This document shows positions 1-9,945 of a DNA stretch of 64,000 nucleotides, piece after piece. The DNA is taken from NCBI GenBank assembly GCA_024743175.1, contig JANSXA010000007.1, positions 62,001 to 126,000 on the forward strand, in the 5' to 3' direction. Position 1 is the first letter of the stretch. Every line of letters starts with the position of its first letter. This DNA comes from Pseudomonadaceae bacterium. Lineage in GTDB: Bacteria; Pseudomonadota; Gammaproteobacteria; Pseudomonadales; Azotimanducaceae. Below the pieces are notes generated by a model. The model did not search any database. It was not told where the DNA came from and saw only the letters and a list, made by a program, of their open reading frames with translations. The position numbers and the translations under genes are program-made.

Positions 1-1
1 G

Positions 2-3000
2 CCCGCAATCGGCATTACCAAGCAGGTTGCTGCAGGCCCCGTGAACAATGGTGACGGCACGCATACCCTGACCTACGCCATTGGAGTTGAAAATACTGGC
101 GATGTATCCCTTGCGAATGTGCAGATCGACGAAGCGCTGGCAACAACATTCACAGGCGCAACGGGTTTCACCGTTGATGACCTGGCAAGCGATGACTTCA
201 CAGTTGTTACACCCTATAACGGAAACACGTTACTTACCGGCGCCGAATCTCTCGCAGCAGGAGCCAGCGGCACGGTCAACCTTACGGTCACAGTCACCAG
301 CGGCGGTAATCCGGGTCCCTATAATAACAGTGCAACGGCACGCGCCACCTCACCTGCGGGAGCGCCAGTCATAGACCTGTCTGACGACAGCACTGTGGTT
401 GATGAAAATGGAAATGGTGACCCAACCGATGACAGCGATCCAACACCTGTAACCTTTGAAGAGAATGCGGTAGTTGGAGTATCCAAAGCACTGGTAGATA
501 CGCCTCTGAACAACGGCGACGGCTCTTACCAGGTAACCTTCCTCTTAAACCTGATTAACTCGGGTGATGTGGACATTGAGAACCTGAATGTCAGTGATGA
601 TCTGGCAACCGTATTCGCCGGCGCCGACGATTTCAGCGTAGTGTCGGTGAGTAGTCCTACACTCACCATCAACCCGGGATTCACCGGGATCGCGCCTGAT
701 GATAATCTGCTGACTGGCACAGATATTCTGAATGTCGGCCAGAGTGGAACAATCTCCCTGGACATTTCAGTAACACCTGGTGCCAATCTTGGTCCTTATT
801 CCAACGTTGTGATTGCAAGCGGCACCACCCCGGCAGGCACACCTGTCTCTGACGAATCCACTGACGGCACTGAACCCGATGCTAACGGCAACGGCAACCC
901 GACCGACGACAGTAGTACAACGCCAGTCAGTTTCAGCGAAAATGCGCTGCTCGGAATTGCCAAGTCTGCAGAAGACAGCACCGCTAACCCTGATGGCACC
1001 TTCACTACAACCATTACATTGCTCATCGAGAACGTTGGCGATGTCGTCGTCAATAATATTGAAGTCGTTGACGATATCGCCGCGCGCATCAGCCCGGCAA
1101 CCGTTGAGGCTATTGCGAACATTTCGATCAGCGGTAATCTGACCTCTCTGGTTTCGACATTCAACGGCACCAGTGAAACCCGTCTGACAGACGGCTCAGA
1201 ATCTCTGGCGGTGGGTGAAACAGCAACCATCAGTTTTGATCTGACTTTCCGACCCAACGACAACTCAGGGCCGTTCCTGAATATCGCCAGCGTAAGCGGC
1301 GAAAGTCCAGCCAACCCAACGCCTGGAACACCCAACGTCACTGACGATTCTACAAGCGGCAGCGAAACCGACCCGGATGGCAACGGCAACCCCGGTGACA
1401 ACAGCGAAGCAACACCCATAGAGTTTGCAGGCGGAATCACCGGAACAGACGGTGCTGTTGATATCACCGATGAAAGCGTGCCAGGCGAAACCCTCTCTGT
1501 GACAGTGACGGATATTGACGAAAATCTGAACGACACCGTTGCAGAACAGTTTGACGTCGTCGTAGTCAATGACCGAACCGGCGAAACAGAAACCATTACT
1601 GTGCTTGAAACCGGACCTGATACCGGCGTTTTCGCTGCGCAGATTGCAACCGTCTCCGGCAGTACAGCCGGTACTGATGATGACGGTGCTCTTAACACTC
1701 AGCTCGACGACACGGTAACCGCCATCTATACCGACAGTCTGACCGCCTCTGGCAGCCCTCAACAGCGCACCGATACAGGTATTGTCCTGGGCTTCGCAGG
1801 CATTGAAGGTAAAGCCTGGCTGGACGAGAACACCAACGACAGTTTCGATCCGAGCGAGACACCACTGGACGGCTGGATAGTTCAGGTTGTTGAGGACGGT
1901 GTTATCGTTGCAGAAGTTCCAGTTAACCCCGATGGCAGTTACGCAGTAGACGGCCTGTTGCCTGGCGATGACTACGACATCAGCCTGATTCACCCGGAAT
2001 CCGGCGTTACCTTCGGCACAATTGACGACCTGGAACTTCTTCCTGGCGAAACTGCGATAGAGCAGGACCTGGCCATAGATCCCTCCGGTGTTTTCTATGA
2101 CAGCGTCAGCCGCAATCCGCTGGCTGACGTCACCGCCACCATGGTCGATGCGTCAGGCAGTCCGCTGCCTGCTGCCTGTCTGCTGGCAGGACAACAGGAT
2201 CAGGTCTCCGCCGACGATGGTCTGTATCGCTTCGATGTTTCACCCGACGCAGATCCCGCGTGCCCATCCGGCGCCACCTATACGTTGGTCTTCAACACAC
2301 CACAAGGATATAACCCGGGCTTATCCTCCTCGATACCACCCGAGTCTTCCGCCCTGGATACAACAGGCCTGCCTGATCCCGTGCGTATTGGCGACAGTGC
2401 AAGCGCACCATCGCTTACAGAATCTACGACTTACTACGTGAGTTTCACAGTTGAAACCGGGGATCCAGACTTTGTCCACAATCACATCCCGGTTGACCCA
2501 TTCAGCGAAGGGGGTTTCAGCGTGCGCCTGACCAAAGAAGCCAATCAGCGCACTACTTCCATCGGTGGACTGGTGTCGTACACCATTACAATGGAAAACC
2601 TCAGCCCGATACGCCTGCCCGGAATGAGCGTAGTGGACTCATTACCCCCCGGATTCAGCTACGTCGCAGGTTCCGCTCAGATTGACGGTGATAGCAATGC
2701 ACTGACGGTTACAGGAACGCGCCCGGTGACCTTTGCCGGCATCAATCTGGATCCAGGTGAACGCAGGACTCTGCGCTACATCTTACGCGCCAGCGTTGGT
2801 CTGGCTCACGGCGAGTACGTGAACTCAGCAACACCATTTGTTGGGCCAGCTCAGATCGGCAATACCGACACCGCTCGCATTGTTGTCGTTGCTGATCCGG
2901 ATTTTGAACAGACAACCGTGATCGGTAAAGTCTGGCATGATCGCGACGGTGACGGCTGGCAGGATCCAGCTGACGCTACCAACGTTGATGTACTTGTTGA

Positions 3001-6000
3001 ACTGCAAAACCCCCAGGCGCCGACCAGAACACTACTGCGACACGGCGACAACCCTGCTCAGGCAGTGGCTGGCGAAGCGGGTGCTTTTGCAATCGACCGG
3101 GTGAAAGGCCGTTATGGTCTGGCGGACTTAAGTGGCGACAATGTGGTGACGCTGCGCAGCTTCTACAACCGCCCTGTGGACCTGACCCGGATTACAGTAT
3201 CAAGCGAAGAAGGCTCGCAGATCACCTTAACTTCAGGTAACCGAGCGAAAACCAGTCACCACAGTGAAGTCGCAGCCGGATTGAACAGTCAGAACCTGGC
3301 AGTAGAGGCCAGCACCTTCCAGACTGCAAACGGATACGAACTGCGTATCACGATCACCAACAACGGTATGGCTGAACCGGGCCTGCCCGGTGTTCGCCTT
3401 GCCACCGTGGAAGGCCTGCTGATTGAAACGGACACGTTTGGGCGCTATCACATCGCCGGCGTCGACGGTGGTTTTATGGAGCGTGGCCGCAACTACATTG
3501 TTAAGGTCGACCCGGTAACGTTACCCGAGAAGACCATTTTCACCACTGAAAATCCGCGGGTGAAACGACTGTCACAAGGCTTGATGAACAATTTCGACTT
3601 TGGTGTGCAGCTTCCGGAGCAAACCCCACAAGCTGCAAAAGTCACGATCAAGCTTGCTGAAATGTTCTTTGAACCCGGCTCAGCGGAGGTGCTGCCGGGT
3701 TACATGGATGCGCTAAATCAGCTGGCAGAGCGCATTGATGCAGGTGATTTTGTCTCTATCAAAATTCAGGCCTATATTGACCCCACTGGCGACCCAAGCA
3801 ATGTGATTGCCCTCGCTCAAGCCCGTGCTGAGGCCTTACGAGCGGCTTTATGCGATATGTTAGGTCGAGACGTTAATGCGCAGATTGAAACGCTGATCGA
3901 AACCTCATCCCGCCCAGAGGAAGTGACATCGGCGAGCAAAACACTCACCAGCCTGCTGGGCTCAGGTTTGGACCTTGCGATACAGTGGCTGATACCAACG
4001 GCGCAGGCCGAGTGCAACAATCTCAACTGTCTTGAGCGTGCAACCAACGGCGCATTTGTTGTACAAGACATCTCACCCAGTGTTTACGCTGATTCACAGG
4101 ATCTTGAAGACCAGGGACGAGTCGACCTTGTTGGAGAGCGGATCAAGCGTCTCAAAGACGGCGGTGTCATCTGGTGGACCGAAGACCCGGCGACGCTGAC
4201 AACAGCACTTGCCGTTGACGCACCTAGCCACGTGCCTGTGTCCGACGGTCTATTTACGGAAGACATCACGTTTGTGGTTTACAGCAACTACGCACGCTTC
4301 TTCGACAATATCCAGATCGAAGTTTTCCATGAAAATGACGTGGACCGTCGGCAACCGATCAGATCATTTGATATCGATACACGGGAGGCCCCTCAGCTGT
4401 TCTATCGCCTCACCTGGCCCACTCAGGGTGAGCCAGTTGAGCGTGGTGCATCACTTATCTACCGAGCCACCGCCACCAATGCAGATGGTTTAACCGATCA
4501 CACCTCGGAGATGCGCATTTTCACAATTGATGCTGAGTTGTATGAACAACAGCAATCACAGACCCAATCAATAAACGACCCAGGCAACACTCTGCAGGTG
4601 CTGCCAGTGGATGATGCAGTTGTTGTTTTTGTACCTGGAAGCGGCGGCGACATTAGCTTCGAGTTTCGACCGAACTTCCAGGAACTTGGTATAGAACTGT
4701 CTGCAGAGGATAAGGCCACCCTGGACCAGATCATTGCGGACTTCTCCGCCAGCAGCGACATCGTAATCGATGTTGTCGGTCATACCTCAAGCGAAGGTAT
4801 CGCTCCACGCAGCCAGCACCTGTTTGCAGACAACTATGCGCTGTCTAACGCGCGAGCTAAAGTAGTTGCCGACTATCTTGCCAGTCGCTTAAACGAACGG
4901 GTGGTCAGACGGAGCAGCAGAGGTGTGGGACCCGACCAGCCCATCGCGGACAATGCCACTGAAGAGGGTCGTTCAGCGAACCGGCGAGCTGAAGTGCGCA
5001 TGCAGGCTGACCGCGAAACGGTAGCAGAGAGTGTATATCTTGTTGATCGCGCCAGCGGCGCAATCAGCAGCTATCACGCCCAACAAGTGACCTCTGTTCC
5101 CACTGCAATAAACGCTGCCGAAGATAAAGACGCAACTATTGGTCGATTGTTGAAACGCAACGATCTCATTGAAAAGCGTATTCCAGTTTACGGTTCACGC
5201 ATCCGCATAAACGGCAGTGAGATAGGCGCGCAATATCAAGTCTGGCTGAACGGCGAGCAAGTTCCCATAGACCGCAACGCTAAATTCGCCGTCGAATATC
5301 TGATGCCCATCGGCGCGCATGAGATAGACCTGACAGTGGCAGACAATCACGCAGTAGAGGTACAGCAGCCGCTACCGATAGATATCAGCGGACAATATCA
5401 GTTTCTGGTAGCGCTGGCCGACTTGACCGTCAGCAGTCAGGACGTATCAGGCTCTGTTCTGCCATTAAGTGGAGACGAGCGCTACGAGGAAGATATTCTC
5501 ACCGAAGGCCGCTTAGCTTTCTATTTGAAAGGCAAAGTCCAGGGCAAGTACCTGATTACGGCACAGATGGACACACGTGAAGAAGAGATCGATGATCTAT
5601 TCAGTAACATTCATAAAAAGGACGCGGACAGCCTGTTCCGCCGCCTGGATCCAGATCGCTATTATCCGGTTTACGGCGACGATTCAACAACCATCGCCGA
5701 TGTGAACACCCAGGGCAGGATGTACGTCCGACTGGAATGGGATCGTAGCGAAGTAACCTGGGGTAATTTCGAAACGGGCTTCACAGGTAACGAGCTTGGT
5801 CAATACAGCCGCGGCTTGTACGGCGCCCAGGCCACCTACGAAAGTCTTTCTGCAACAGAGTTTGATGACTCAAAAACCCGCGTTTCAGCGTTTGTATCCG
5901 AGTCTCAAACAGCACTGGGCCACTCCGAGTTTCTTGGTACCGGTGGCAGCCTGTATTATCTGCGTCATCGGGATATCCTGCCTGGCTCAGATAAACTCAT

Positions 6001-8056
6001 TATCGAAGTGCGCGATCCGCGAACCAATCGAGTTATTGAAACACGTCCGCTGATGCGGGAAATTGACTACGAAATTGATGAGATTCAAGGGCGAGTCATA
6101 TTGTCCAAACCGCTACTTCAGGTTTCTCAACAATCTGCGCCTTCGCTTATTGTCGATGGACCGCTGGATGGCAATGTCACCCTGCTGATCGCGGATTACG
6201 AATACCTGCCAGACGATTTTGATACTAACAATCTGGTTGGCGGCGTACGCGGCAAACAGTGGCTGGGCGACCATGTCGGCATCGGCGCCACTTACGTTGA
6301 AGAAGGCCGTGATGCCGAAGACTACCAACTGGGCGGTGTGGACGTCACATTAAAGGCAGCTGAAAATACCTGGATGAAACTGGAATGGGGCAGCACTGAA
6401 GCCACACAGACAGAACGACAGTTTTCTGTCGATGGCGGTTTGTCATTTAACAACCTCTCGCCGTCAGCGGCCGATGATCGACAAGGAGATGCCTATAACG
6501 TTGATGTACATATCAATGCCGGAGACTTTGGGGGTTCAGATCGCTGGGTCACCAATGCCTGGTTCAAAGAAGTTGACGATCAATACTCCGTAGCCCGGCG
6601 CGATGATGGTAACAACGTGTGGGAATATGGCGCGGAGACGCGGATGCCACTTTCAGAGGACTGGCTTGTCGGCGCTCGCGCGAGCTATTTCGAGGTGGAT
6701 ACTCAATATGATCTCACTGAGATATCCGTGCAGGCCCAAGGTGCTTTGAGCGAACGCGGTACCGTAAGTACAGAGTTGAAATCCACTCAGGAAAATCGTG
6801 TCGGCACGGGCAGTGCTGATGCTCTATTGCTGGGTCTGCAATACGAACATAAGGTCACCAAACGACTGGATGTTTACGGCAGCGGTCAAACCACGCTGTC
6901 TAAGGACGGCAACTACCAGAACAACGACCAGCTGGCTGTTGGCGCAAAACTGGCAATCAATCAGGATACCAGTGGACAGGTCGAGGTTCGCGATGGTCAT
7001 CGTGGCAATGGCTTGTTGGGCGGGTTGGAGCATCGCATCAACAGCCGCCACACCATTTACGGCACCGCGACTCATTCAACTGACAATACTCAGGACCCAT
7101 TTGCTCGCAGTGATAATGGCGCTTCCATGCTCGACAACACAGGGACTAATTTTGCGGCGGGTCATCGATGGGCGCTCAACGACAGAACCAATCTGTTCAG
7201 CGAAATGCAGTTCAGCCGGAACGATGAATTCTCTGGCATTGGTGAGGTATTTGGCCTCGACTATGCAGCAAGCAGCGGCTGGCACCTCGGTATGACCCTT
7301 CAGGATGGAAAACTGACCGGCCAGAACGGTGTTATCGATCGCCAGGCCTACAGTGGTTCGTTAGGTTACCAATCTCAGGAGATCAAATTTTCAACCCGCC
7401 TGGAGTACCGTGAAGACGAAGGCTTTGAGGACGTGACGCAGTGGCTGACAACAAATCGCTTCGACTATAGATTGTCTCCCTCCTACAGGCTTGCCGCCAA
7501 ACTGAACTACTCTGAATCAGACAGCAACCTGGCACGCGAGCGTGACGCTAAACTCATAGAGGGTTCTTTGGGCCTGGCGCGCAGGCCGGTACTGGACAAT
7601 CGATTTAACTGGTTAACCAAGTACACGTACCTGCACGACCTGCAGAGCTTCGGGCAGGAAGATGCCGAAACTGACCAACGTTCACACATTCTGTCCTGGG
7701 AAGGTATCTACAAGTTGAATCAACGCTGGGACCTGGGCAGCAAGCTGGCCCGCCGGGTTGGTGAAATACGCCTCTCCCGAAATCAGGGCCCCTGGTTTGA
7801 AAGCACGGTTAACTTCGCGTCTGTGCGTACCCGTTGGCACCTGGTCCGAAAATGGGATGCAATGGCCGAATACCGCTGGCTGCAACAGGAAGAGGCGGAC
7901 AACGAACGTGGCGGCATGCTGTTCACCATCAACCGACATATCGCCAATAACTTTAAAATCGGCGTAGGTTATAACTTCACGGACTTCAGTGATGACCTTA
8001 CCGATCTCGATTATGACCATGAAGGCTGGTTCATGAATATGGTTGGTAAGTACTGA
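2..8056 (+). CDS. Giant DUF11/SdrD-B/OmpA surface protein with C-terminal beta barrel (5'-truncated)
   Basis: The frame is open from base 2, so the N-terminus lies outside the window; about 2,684 residues are visible. Domains in order: three DUF11-like beta repeats (to about base 1437), a further beta domain, an SdrD-B-like fold (near base 1800, GKAWLDENTND), another DUF11 domain (2520-2880), a second SdrD-B-like motif (near 2925, GKVWHDRDGDG), a degenerate OmpA-like domain (3630-3880), a fuller OmpA-like domain (4640-5020, ending NRRAEVRM), then a long beta-strand-rich region (about 5400-8053) ending in an aromatic Tyr, as expected for an outer-membrane barrel. I infer an outer-membrane-anchored adhesin or surface-layer protein that also touches peptidoglycan. 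No specific gene name is recognised. The terminator at 8075-8105 closes it. Confidence 0.85.
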   Translation, partial: PAIGITKQVAAGPVNNGDGTHTLTYAIGVENTGDVSLANVQIDEALATTFTGATGFTVDDLASDDFTVVTPYNGNTLLTGAESLAAGASGTVNLTVTVTSGGNPGPYNNSATARATSPAGAPVIDLSDDSTVVDENGNGDPTDDSDPTPVTFEENAVVGVSKALVDTPLNNGDGSYQVTFLLNLINSGDVDIENLNVSDDLATVFAGADDFSVVSVSSPTLTINPGFTGIAPDDNLLTGTDILNVGQSGTISLDISVTPGANLGPYSNVVIASGTTPAGTPVSDESTDGTEPDANGNGNPTDDSSTTPVSFSENALLGIAKSAEDSTANPDGTFTTTITLLIENVGDVVVNNIEVVDDIAARISPATVEAIANISISGNLTSLVSTFNGTSETRLTDGSESLAVGETATISFDLTFRPNDNSGPFLNIASVSGESPANPTPGTPNVTDDSTSGSETDPDGNGNPGDNSEATPIEFAGGITGTDGAVDITDESVPGETLSVTVTDIDENLNDTVAEQFDVVVVNDRTGETETITVLETGPDTGVFAAQIATVSGSTAGTDDDGALNTQLDDTVTAIYTDSLTASGSPQQRTDTGIVLGFAGIEGKAWLDENTNDSFDPSETPLDGWIVQVVEDGVIVAEVPVNPDGSYAVDGLLPGDDYDISLIHPESGVTFGTIDDLELLPGETAIEQDLAIDPSGVFYDSVSRNPLADVTATMVDASGSPLPAACLLAGQQDQVSADDGLYRFDVSPDADPACPSGATYTLVFNTPQGYNPGLSSSIPPESSALDTTGLPDPVRIGDSASAPSLTESTTYYVSFTVETGDPDFVHNHIPVDPFSEGGFSVRLTKEANQRTTSIGGLVSYTITMENLSPIRLPGMSVVDSLPPGFSYVAGSAQIDGDSNALTVTGTRPVTFAGINLDPGERRTLRYILRASVGLAHGEYVNSATPFVGPAQIGNTDTARIVVVADPDFEQTTVIGKVWHDRDGDGWQDPADATNVDVLVELQNPQAPTRTLLRHGDNPAQAVAGEAGAFAIDRVKGRYGLADLSGDNVVTLRSFYNRPVDLTRITVSSEEGSQITLTSGNRAKTSHHSEVAAGLNSQNLAVEASTFQTANGYELRITITNNGMAEPGLPGVRLATVEGLLIETDTFGRYHIAGVDGGFMERGRNYIVKVDPVTLPEKTIFTTENPRVKRLSQGLMNNFDFGVQLPEQTPQAAKVTIKLAEMFFEPGSAEVLPGYMDALNQLAERIDAGDFVSIKIQAYIDPTGDPSNVIALAQARAEALRAALCDMLGRDVNAQIETLIETSSRPEEVTSASKTLTSLLGSGLDLAIQWLIPTAQAECNNLNCLERATNGAFVVQDISPSVYADSQDLEDQGRVDLVGERIKRLKDGGVIWWTEDPATLTTALAVDAPSHVPVSDGLFTEDITFVVYSNYARFFDNIQIEVFHENDVDRRQPIRSFDIDTREAPQLFYRLTWPTQGEPVERGASLIYRATATNADGLTDHTSEMRIFTIDAELYEQQQSQTQSINDPGNTLQVLPVDDAVVVFVPGSGGDISFEFRPNFQELGIELSAEDKATLDQIIADFSASSDIVIDVVGHTSSEGIAPRSQHLFADNYALSNARAKVVADYLASRLNERVVRRSSRGVGPDQPIADNATEEGRSANRRAEVRMQADRETVAESVYLVDRASGAISSYHAQQVTSVPTAINAAEDKDATIGRLLKRNDLIEKRIPVYGSRIRINGSEIGAQYQVWLNGEQVPIDRNAKFAVEYLMPIGAHEIDLTVADNHAVEVQQPLPIDISGQYQFLVALADLTVSSQDVSGSVLPLSGDERYEEDILTEGRLAFYLKGKVQGKYLITAQMDTREEEIDDLFSNIHKKDADSLFRRLDPDRYYPVYGDDSTTIADVNTQGRMYVRLEWDRSEVTWGNFETGFTGNELGQYSRGLYGAQATYESLSATEFDDSKTRVSAFVSESQTALGHSEFLGTGGSLYYLRHRDILPGSDKLIIEVRDPRTNRVIETRPLMREIDYEIDEIQGRVILSKPLLQVSQQSAPSLIVDGPLDGNVTLLIADYEYLPDDFDTNNLVGGVRGKQWLGDHVGIGATYVEEGRDAEDYQLGGVDVTLKAAENTWMKLEWGSTEATQTERQFSVDGGLSFNNLSPSAADDRQGDAYNVDVHINAGDFGGSDRWVTNAWFKEVDDQYSVARRDDGNNVWEYGAETRMPLSEDWLVGARASYFEVDTQYDLTEISVQAQGALSERGTVSTELKSTQENRVGTGSADALLLGLQYEHKVTKRLDVYGSGQTTLSKDGNYQNNDQLAVGAKLAINQDTSGQVEVRDGHRGNGLLGGLEHRINSRHTIYGTATHSTDNTQDPFARSDNGASMLDNTGTNFAAGHRWALNDRTNLFSEMQFSRNDEFSGIGEVFGLDYAASSGWHLGMTLQDGKLTGQNGVIDRQAYSGSLGYQSQEIKFSTRLEYREDEGFEDVTQWLTTNRFDYRLSPSYRLAAKLNYSESDSNLARERDAKLIEGSLGLARRPVLDNRFNWLTKYTYLHDLQSFGQEDAETDQRSHILSWEGIYKLNQRWDLGSKLARRVGEIRLSRNQGPWFESTVNFASVRTRWHLVRKWDAMAEYRWLQQEEADNERGGMLFTINRHIANNFKIGVGYNFTDFSDDLTDLDYDHEGWFMNMVGKY
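41..1437 (+). repeat. Tandem DUF11-like protein repeats within the surface protein
   Basis: Three protein-level repeats end in a shared acidic linker of the form DxNGNGxPxDxS followed by TP and a hydrophobic strand. The linker starts at bases 401, 878 and 1370, giving spacings of 477 and 492 bases (159 and 164 residues). The DNA of the copies has diverged, so these are old duplications, not recent ones. Upstream sequence suggests that more copies lie outside the window. Confidence 0.75.
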
Positions 8057-8074
8057 GTCACCTGAATCAGGGAA

Positions 8075-8105
8075 TGAGGTGAGGCTGAACCCTCACCTCA
8101 ATTTT
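8075..8105 (+). terminator. Rho-independent terminator after the surface protein gene
   Basis: A perfect 10-bp stem (8075-8084 with 8091-8100), 6-base loop CTGAAC, then ATTTT. It sits between the convergent surface protein gene (stop at 8056) and the carotenoid oxygenase gene (stop at 8105). Confidence 0.8.
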
Positions 8106-9436
8106 CAGGATGCAGCAATCCAGGCGCCATGAAACCCCGCGGGAATCCTCCGGCCAAGTTCGACGGTTGCCAGCGGCGGCGTAGAGATATCTGCAGCGTC
8201 AAGAATGCGTATTTCCGTGGTATTTGATGTTTGTCGAAAAACACACACCAGGACATAGCCGTCATTTTCACTGCTGCTTTCATGTCCCTCTCTGGATACA
8301 AATATCGGCTCACTATTCTGATCTCCGGCCGCTACCTGATGTAACTGACGACTGTTAGTCACCAGGTCATAACAGACAACGCCGCGCATTTCCTGATCCG
8401 ACGGTTGCACAACCGCGTAAACGTAGCGATTAGGATAGCCGATAAAAGATTCGTTAATCCTCGGCAATTCAATGTTCAGGTCGTCCAACTGACGCTCACG
8501 AACCTGGCCTTTGACAAGATCAATCGTATATCGCCACAGCACACCCAGAGGGTTGGGAAAAAACCCCTTGTTTTTCAAATCGCGTTTGAGATACCAGGGA
8601 TAACGCACTACATCAAACTCTATAATGTCCGTCGATCGTTCCGATGCGTTGACAACGTGTTGGATAAAACAGGGCTCAATCTCAAACCATTGCGTCGCGG
8701 AGCCATCACGAGCTAAAACGCATATACGTGATTTGCGCTTGTCATCCCAGCAGATGGGTATCCGATATCCTTCGTCAAACAGTGTGAAGTCGTAGCCCAC
8801 ATTGAGATCCATCAGGATACTGTGGCGCGCCGTAATCGCCATGTCGTGCATCATCGAGGGTTCTGCCAGATCCACTTCCTGCGCAACAGTTTGTTTGCCA
8901 TCCCTATCGAATACGCTATACGTAAGGAAGGGTGCTGCCCAATCGGCTCGAAAACACATCAACTCACCCGTTACCGCGTCTATCTTCGGGTGTGCTGTTA
9001 CCCCGTTGTTTAAAGCGGGATGCAAATCACTTTGACCGAGAGTCTCAAGCGATGTGTTCACGCGAACCGGAGGACCACCTTCAGCTAACGCCAGAACTTC
9101 GCCAGCATGCTCAAGCACGTTCACGTTGGGATTAGAGTTCACTTGTCCATCAACGGCATCACCATTGTAGGCAGCATAGTTCTGGGATCGCACCCACCGA
9201 TTTCGATAGTGTGTAACTCGCCCATCCGCAAAACTGATGCCGTGTAACATTGCTGCCTCCGGCCACCAGTCCAGTACATCTGCACCCGAGAATTTACCCG
9301 AAAACGGATTTGGGCCATTCCGCATCAGCGTACCGTTCAGATCCAAAGGCACTTGGCCTGTGACATTAAAGGTATCAGCCTCGTATTCCTCTGCTACGGG
9401 CGCTAAGGCGCCCGTGTTAAGATCCGGCATGGTCAC
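8105..9436 (-). CDS. Carotenoid oxygenase (RPE65/lignostilbene dioxygenase family)
   Basis: Predicted non-haem Fe(II) oxygenase that cleaves double bonds in carotenoids or stilbene-like aromatics. The 443-residue length fits the family. The four iron-binding histidines of the seven-bladed propeller are visible: H149 (AHPKID), H197 (MHDMA), H260 (IQHVVN) and H436 (GFHGAW); the N-terminal NGPNP motif is also typical. The GTG start at 9436 overlaps the stop of the upstream marR-like gene by one base (TAGTG), so the two are probably translated from one message; an ATG two codons in (9430) is an alternative start. The substrate cannot be told from sequence. Control by the MarR protein is inferred from the overlap. 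Confidence 0.9.
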   Translation of the reverse strand: MTMPDLNTGALAPVAEEYEADTFNVTGQVPLDLNGTLMRNGPNPFSGKFSGADVLDWWPEAAMLHGISFADGRVTHYRNRWVRSQNYAAYNGDAVDGQVNSNPNVNVLEHAGEVLALAEGGPPVRVNTSLETLGQSDLHPALNNGVTAHPKIDAVTGELMCFRADWAAPFLTYSVFDRDGKQTVAQEVDLAEPSMMHDMAITARHSILMDLNVGYDFTLFDEGYRIPICWDDKRKSRICVLARDGSATQWFEIEPCFIQHVVNASERSTDIIEFDVVRYPWYLKRDLKNKGFFPNPLGVLWRYTIDLVKGQVRERQLDDLNIELPRINESFIGYPNRYVYAVVQPSDQEMRGVVCYDLVTNSRQLHQVAAGDQNSEPIFVSREGHESSSENDGYVLVCVFRQTSNTTEIRILDAADISTPPLATVELGRRIPAGFHGAWIAAS

Positions 9437-9876
9437 TACTGACGCCTCAATTCTTCAAGACGTGCCTGAAATGCTTCCACCTCTGCATTGTTAAGCTCAT
9501 TCAACGGTGAGGATAAAAAAGTGTCGTGAAAAACGCCTTCCGCATCTTTCAGCAGCACCCTTCCGCCATCTGTGAGTTGGGCTAAGCTCTGCCGAGCGTC
9601 ACGCTCATTGCTCACCGTCTGAACATAGCCAAGTTTTTCCATCGGCTTCAATGCACGGGTGACTGCTGAAGGCGTGAGACCAACAGCGTGAGCCAGATCA
9701 ACCCTCGAAGTACCGGAGGCATTACCCAGCGCTAGCGTTCGCAGCAGCCGAAACTCGCTAAAGCTGATTCCACGCGTGTAAGATAATGCGCCATCTAAAC
9801 GTCTTTCAACTACGCTCGCGGCATCGAGAAAATCTAACACGAGGCTTTCTGTGATTTTTTGTTGTTTGGTTTTCAT
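9436..9876 (-). CDS. MarR-family transcriptional regulator
   Basis: A 146-residue winged-helix protein with MarR features: N-terminal dimerisation helix, recognition region around DLAHAVGLTPSAVTRALKP, and the wing residues ERDARQS. First gene of a two-gene unit with the carotenoid oxygenase and divergent from the EamA transporter at 9946. A 7-bp perfect inverted repeat lies 10 bases upstream of its ATG, where a self-repressing MarR operator is expected. The ligand may be a carotenoid-derived or aromatic compound (inference from its neighbours). Confidence 0.9.
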   Translation of the reverse strand: MKTKQQKITESLVLDFLDAASVVERRLDGALSYTRGISFSEFRLLRTLALGNASGTSRVDLAHAVGLTPSAVTRALKPMEKLGYVQTVSNERDARQSLAQLTDGGRVLLKDAEGVFHDTFLSSPLNELNNAEVEAFQARLEELRRQ

Positions 9877-9886
9877 TCGTGCATAT

Positions 9887-9904
9887 TACGTGATTACTCA
9901 CGTA
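9887..9904. promoter_or_regulatory. Palindromic operator between marR-like and eamA-like genes
   Basis: Perfect inverted repeat TACGTGA-TTAC-TCACGTA in the 69-base divergent intergenic region. Its size and place match MarR-family operators. It could control both the MarR/oxygenase unit and the transporter. Confidence 0.6.
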
Positions 9905-9945
9905 TATAGCAAGTTAATTCGGTGCCGAAAGGTAATAGTTGGTGA

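Noticed and set aside
796-1698. 300-residue frame on the minus strand
   Set aside because: Ser/Thr/Val-rich mirror of the DUF11-type coding region; the plus-strand frame continues through it with clear domain structure.
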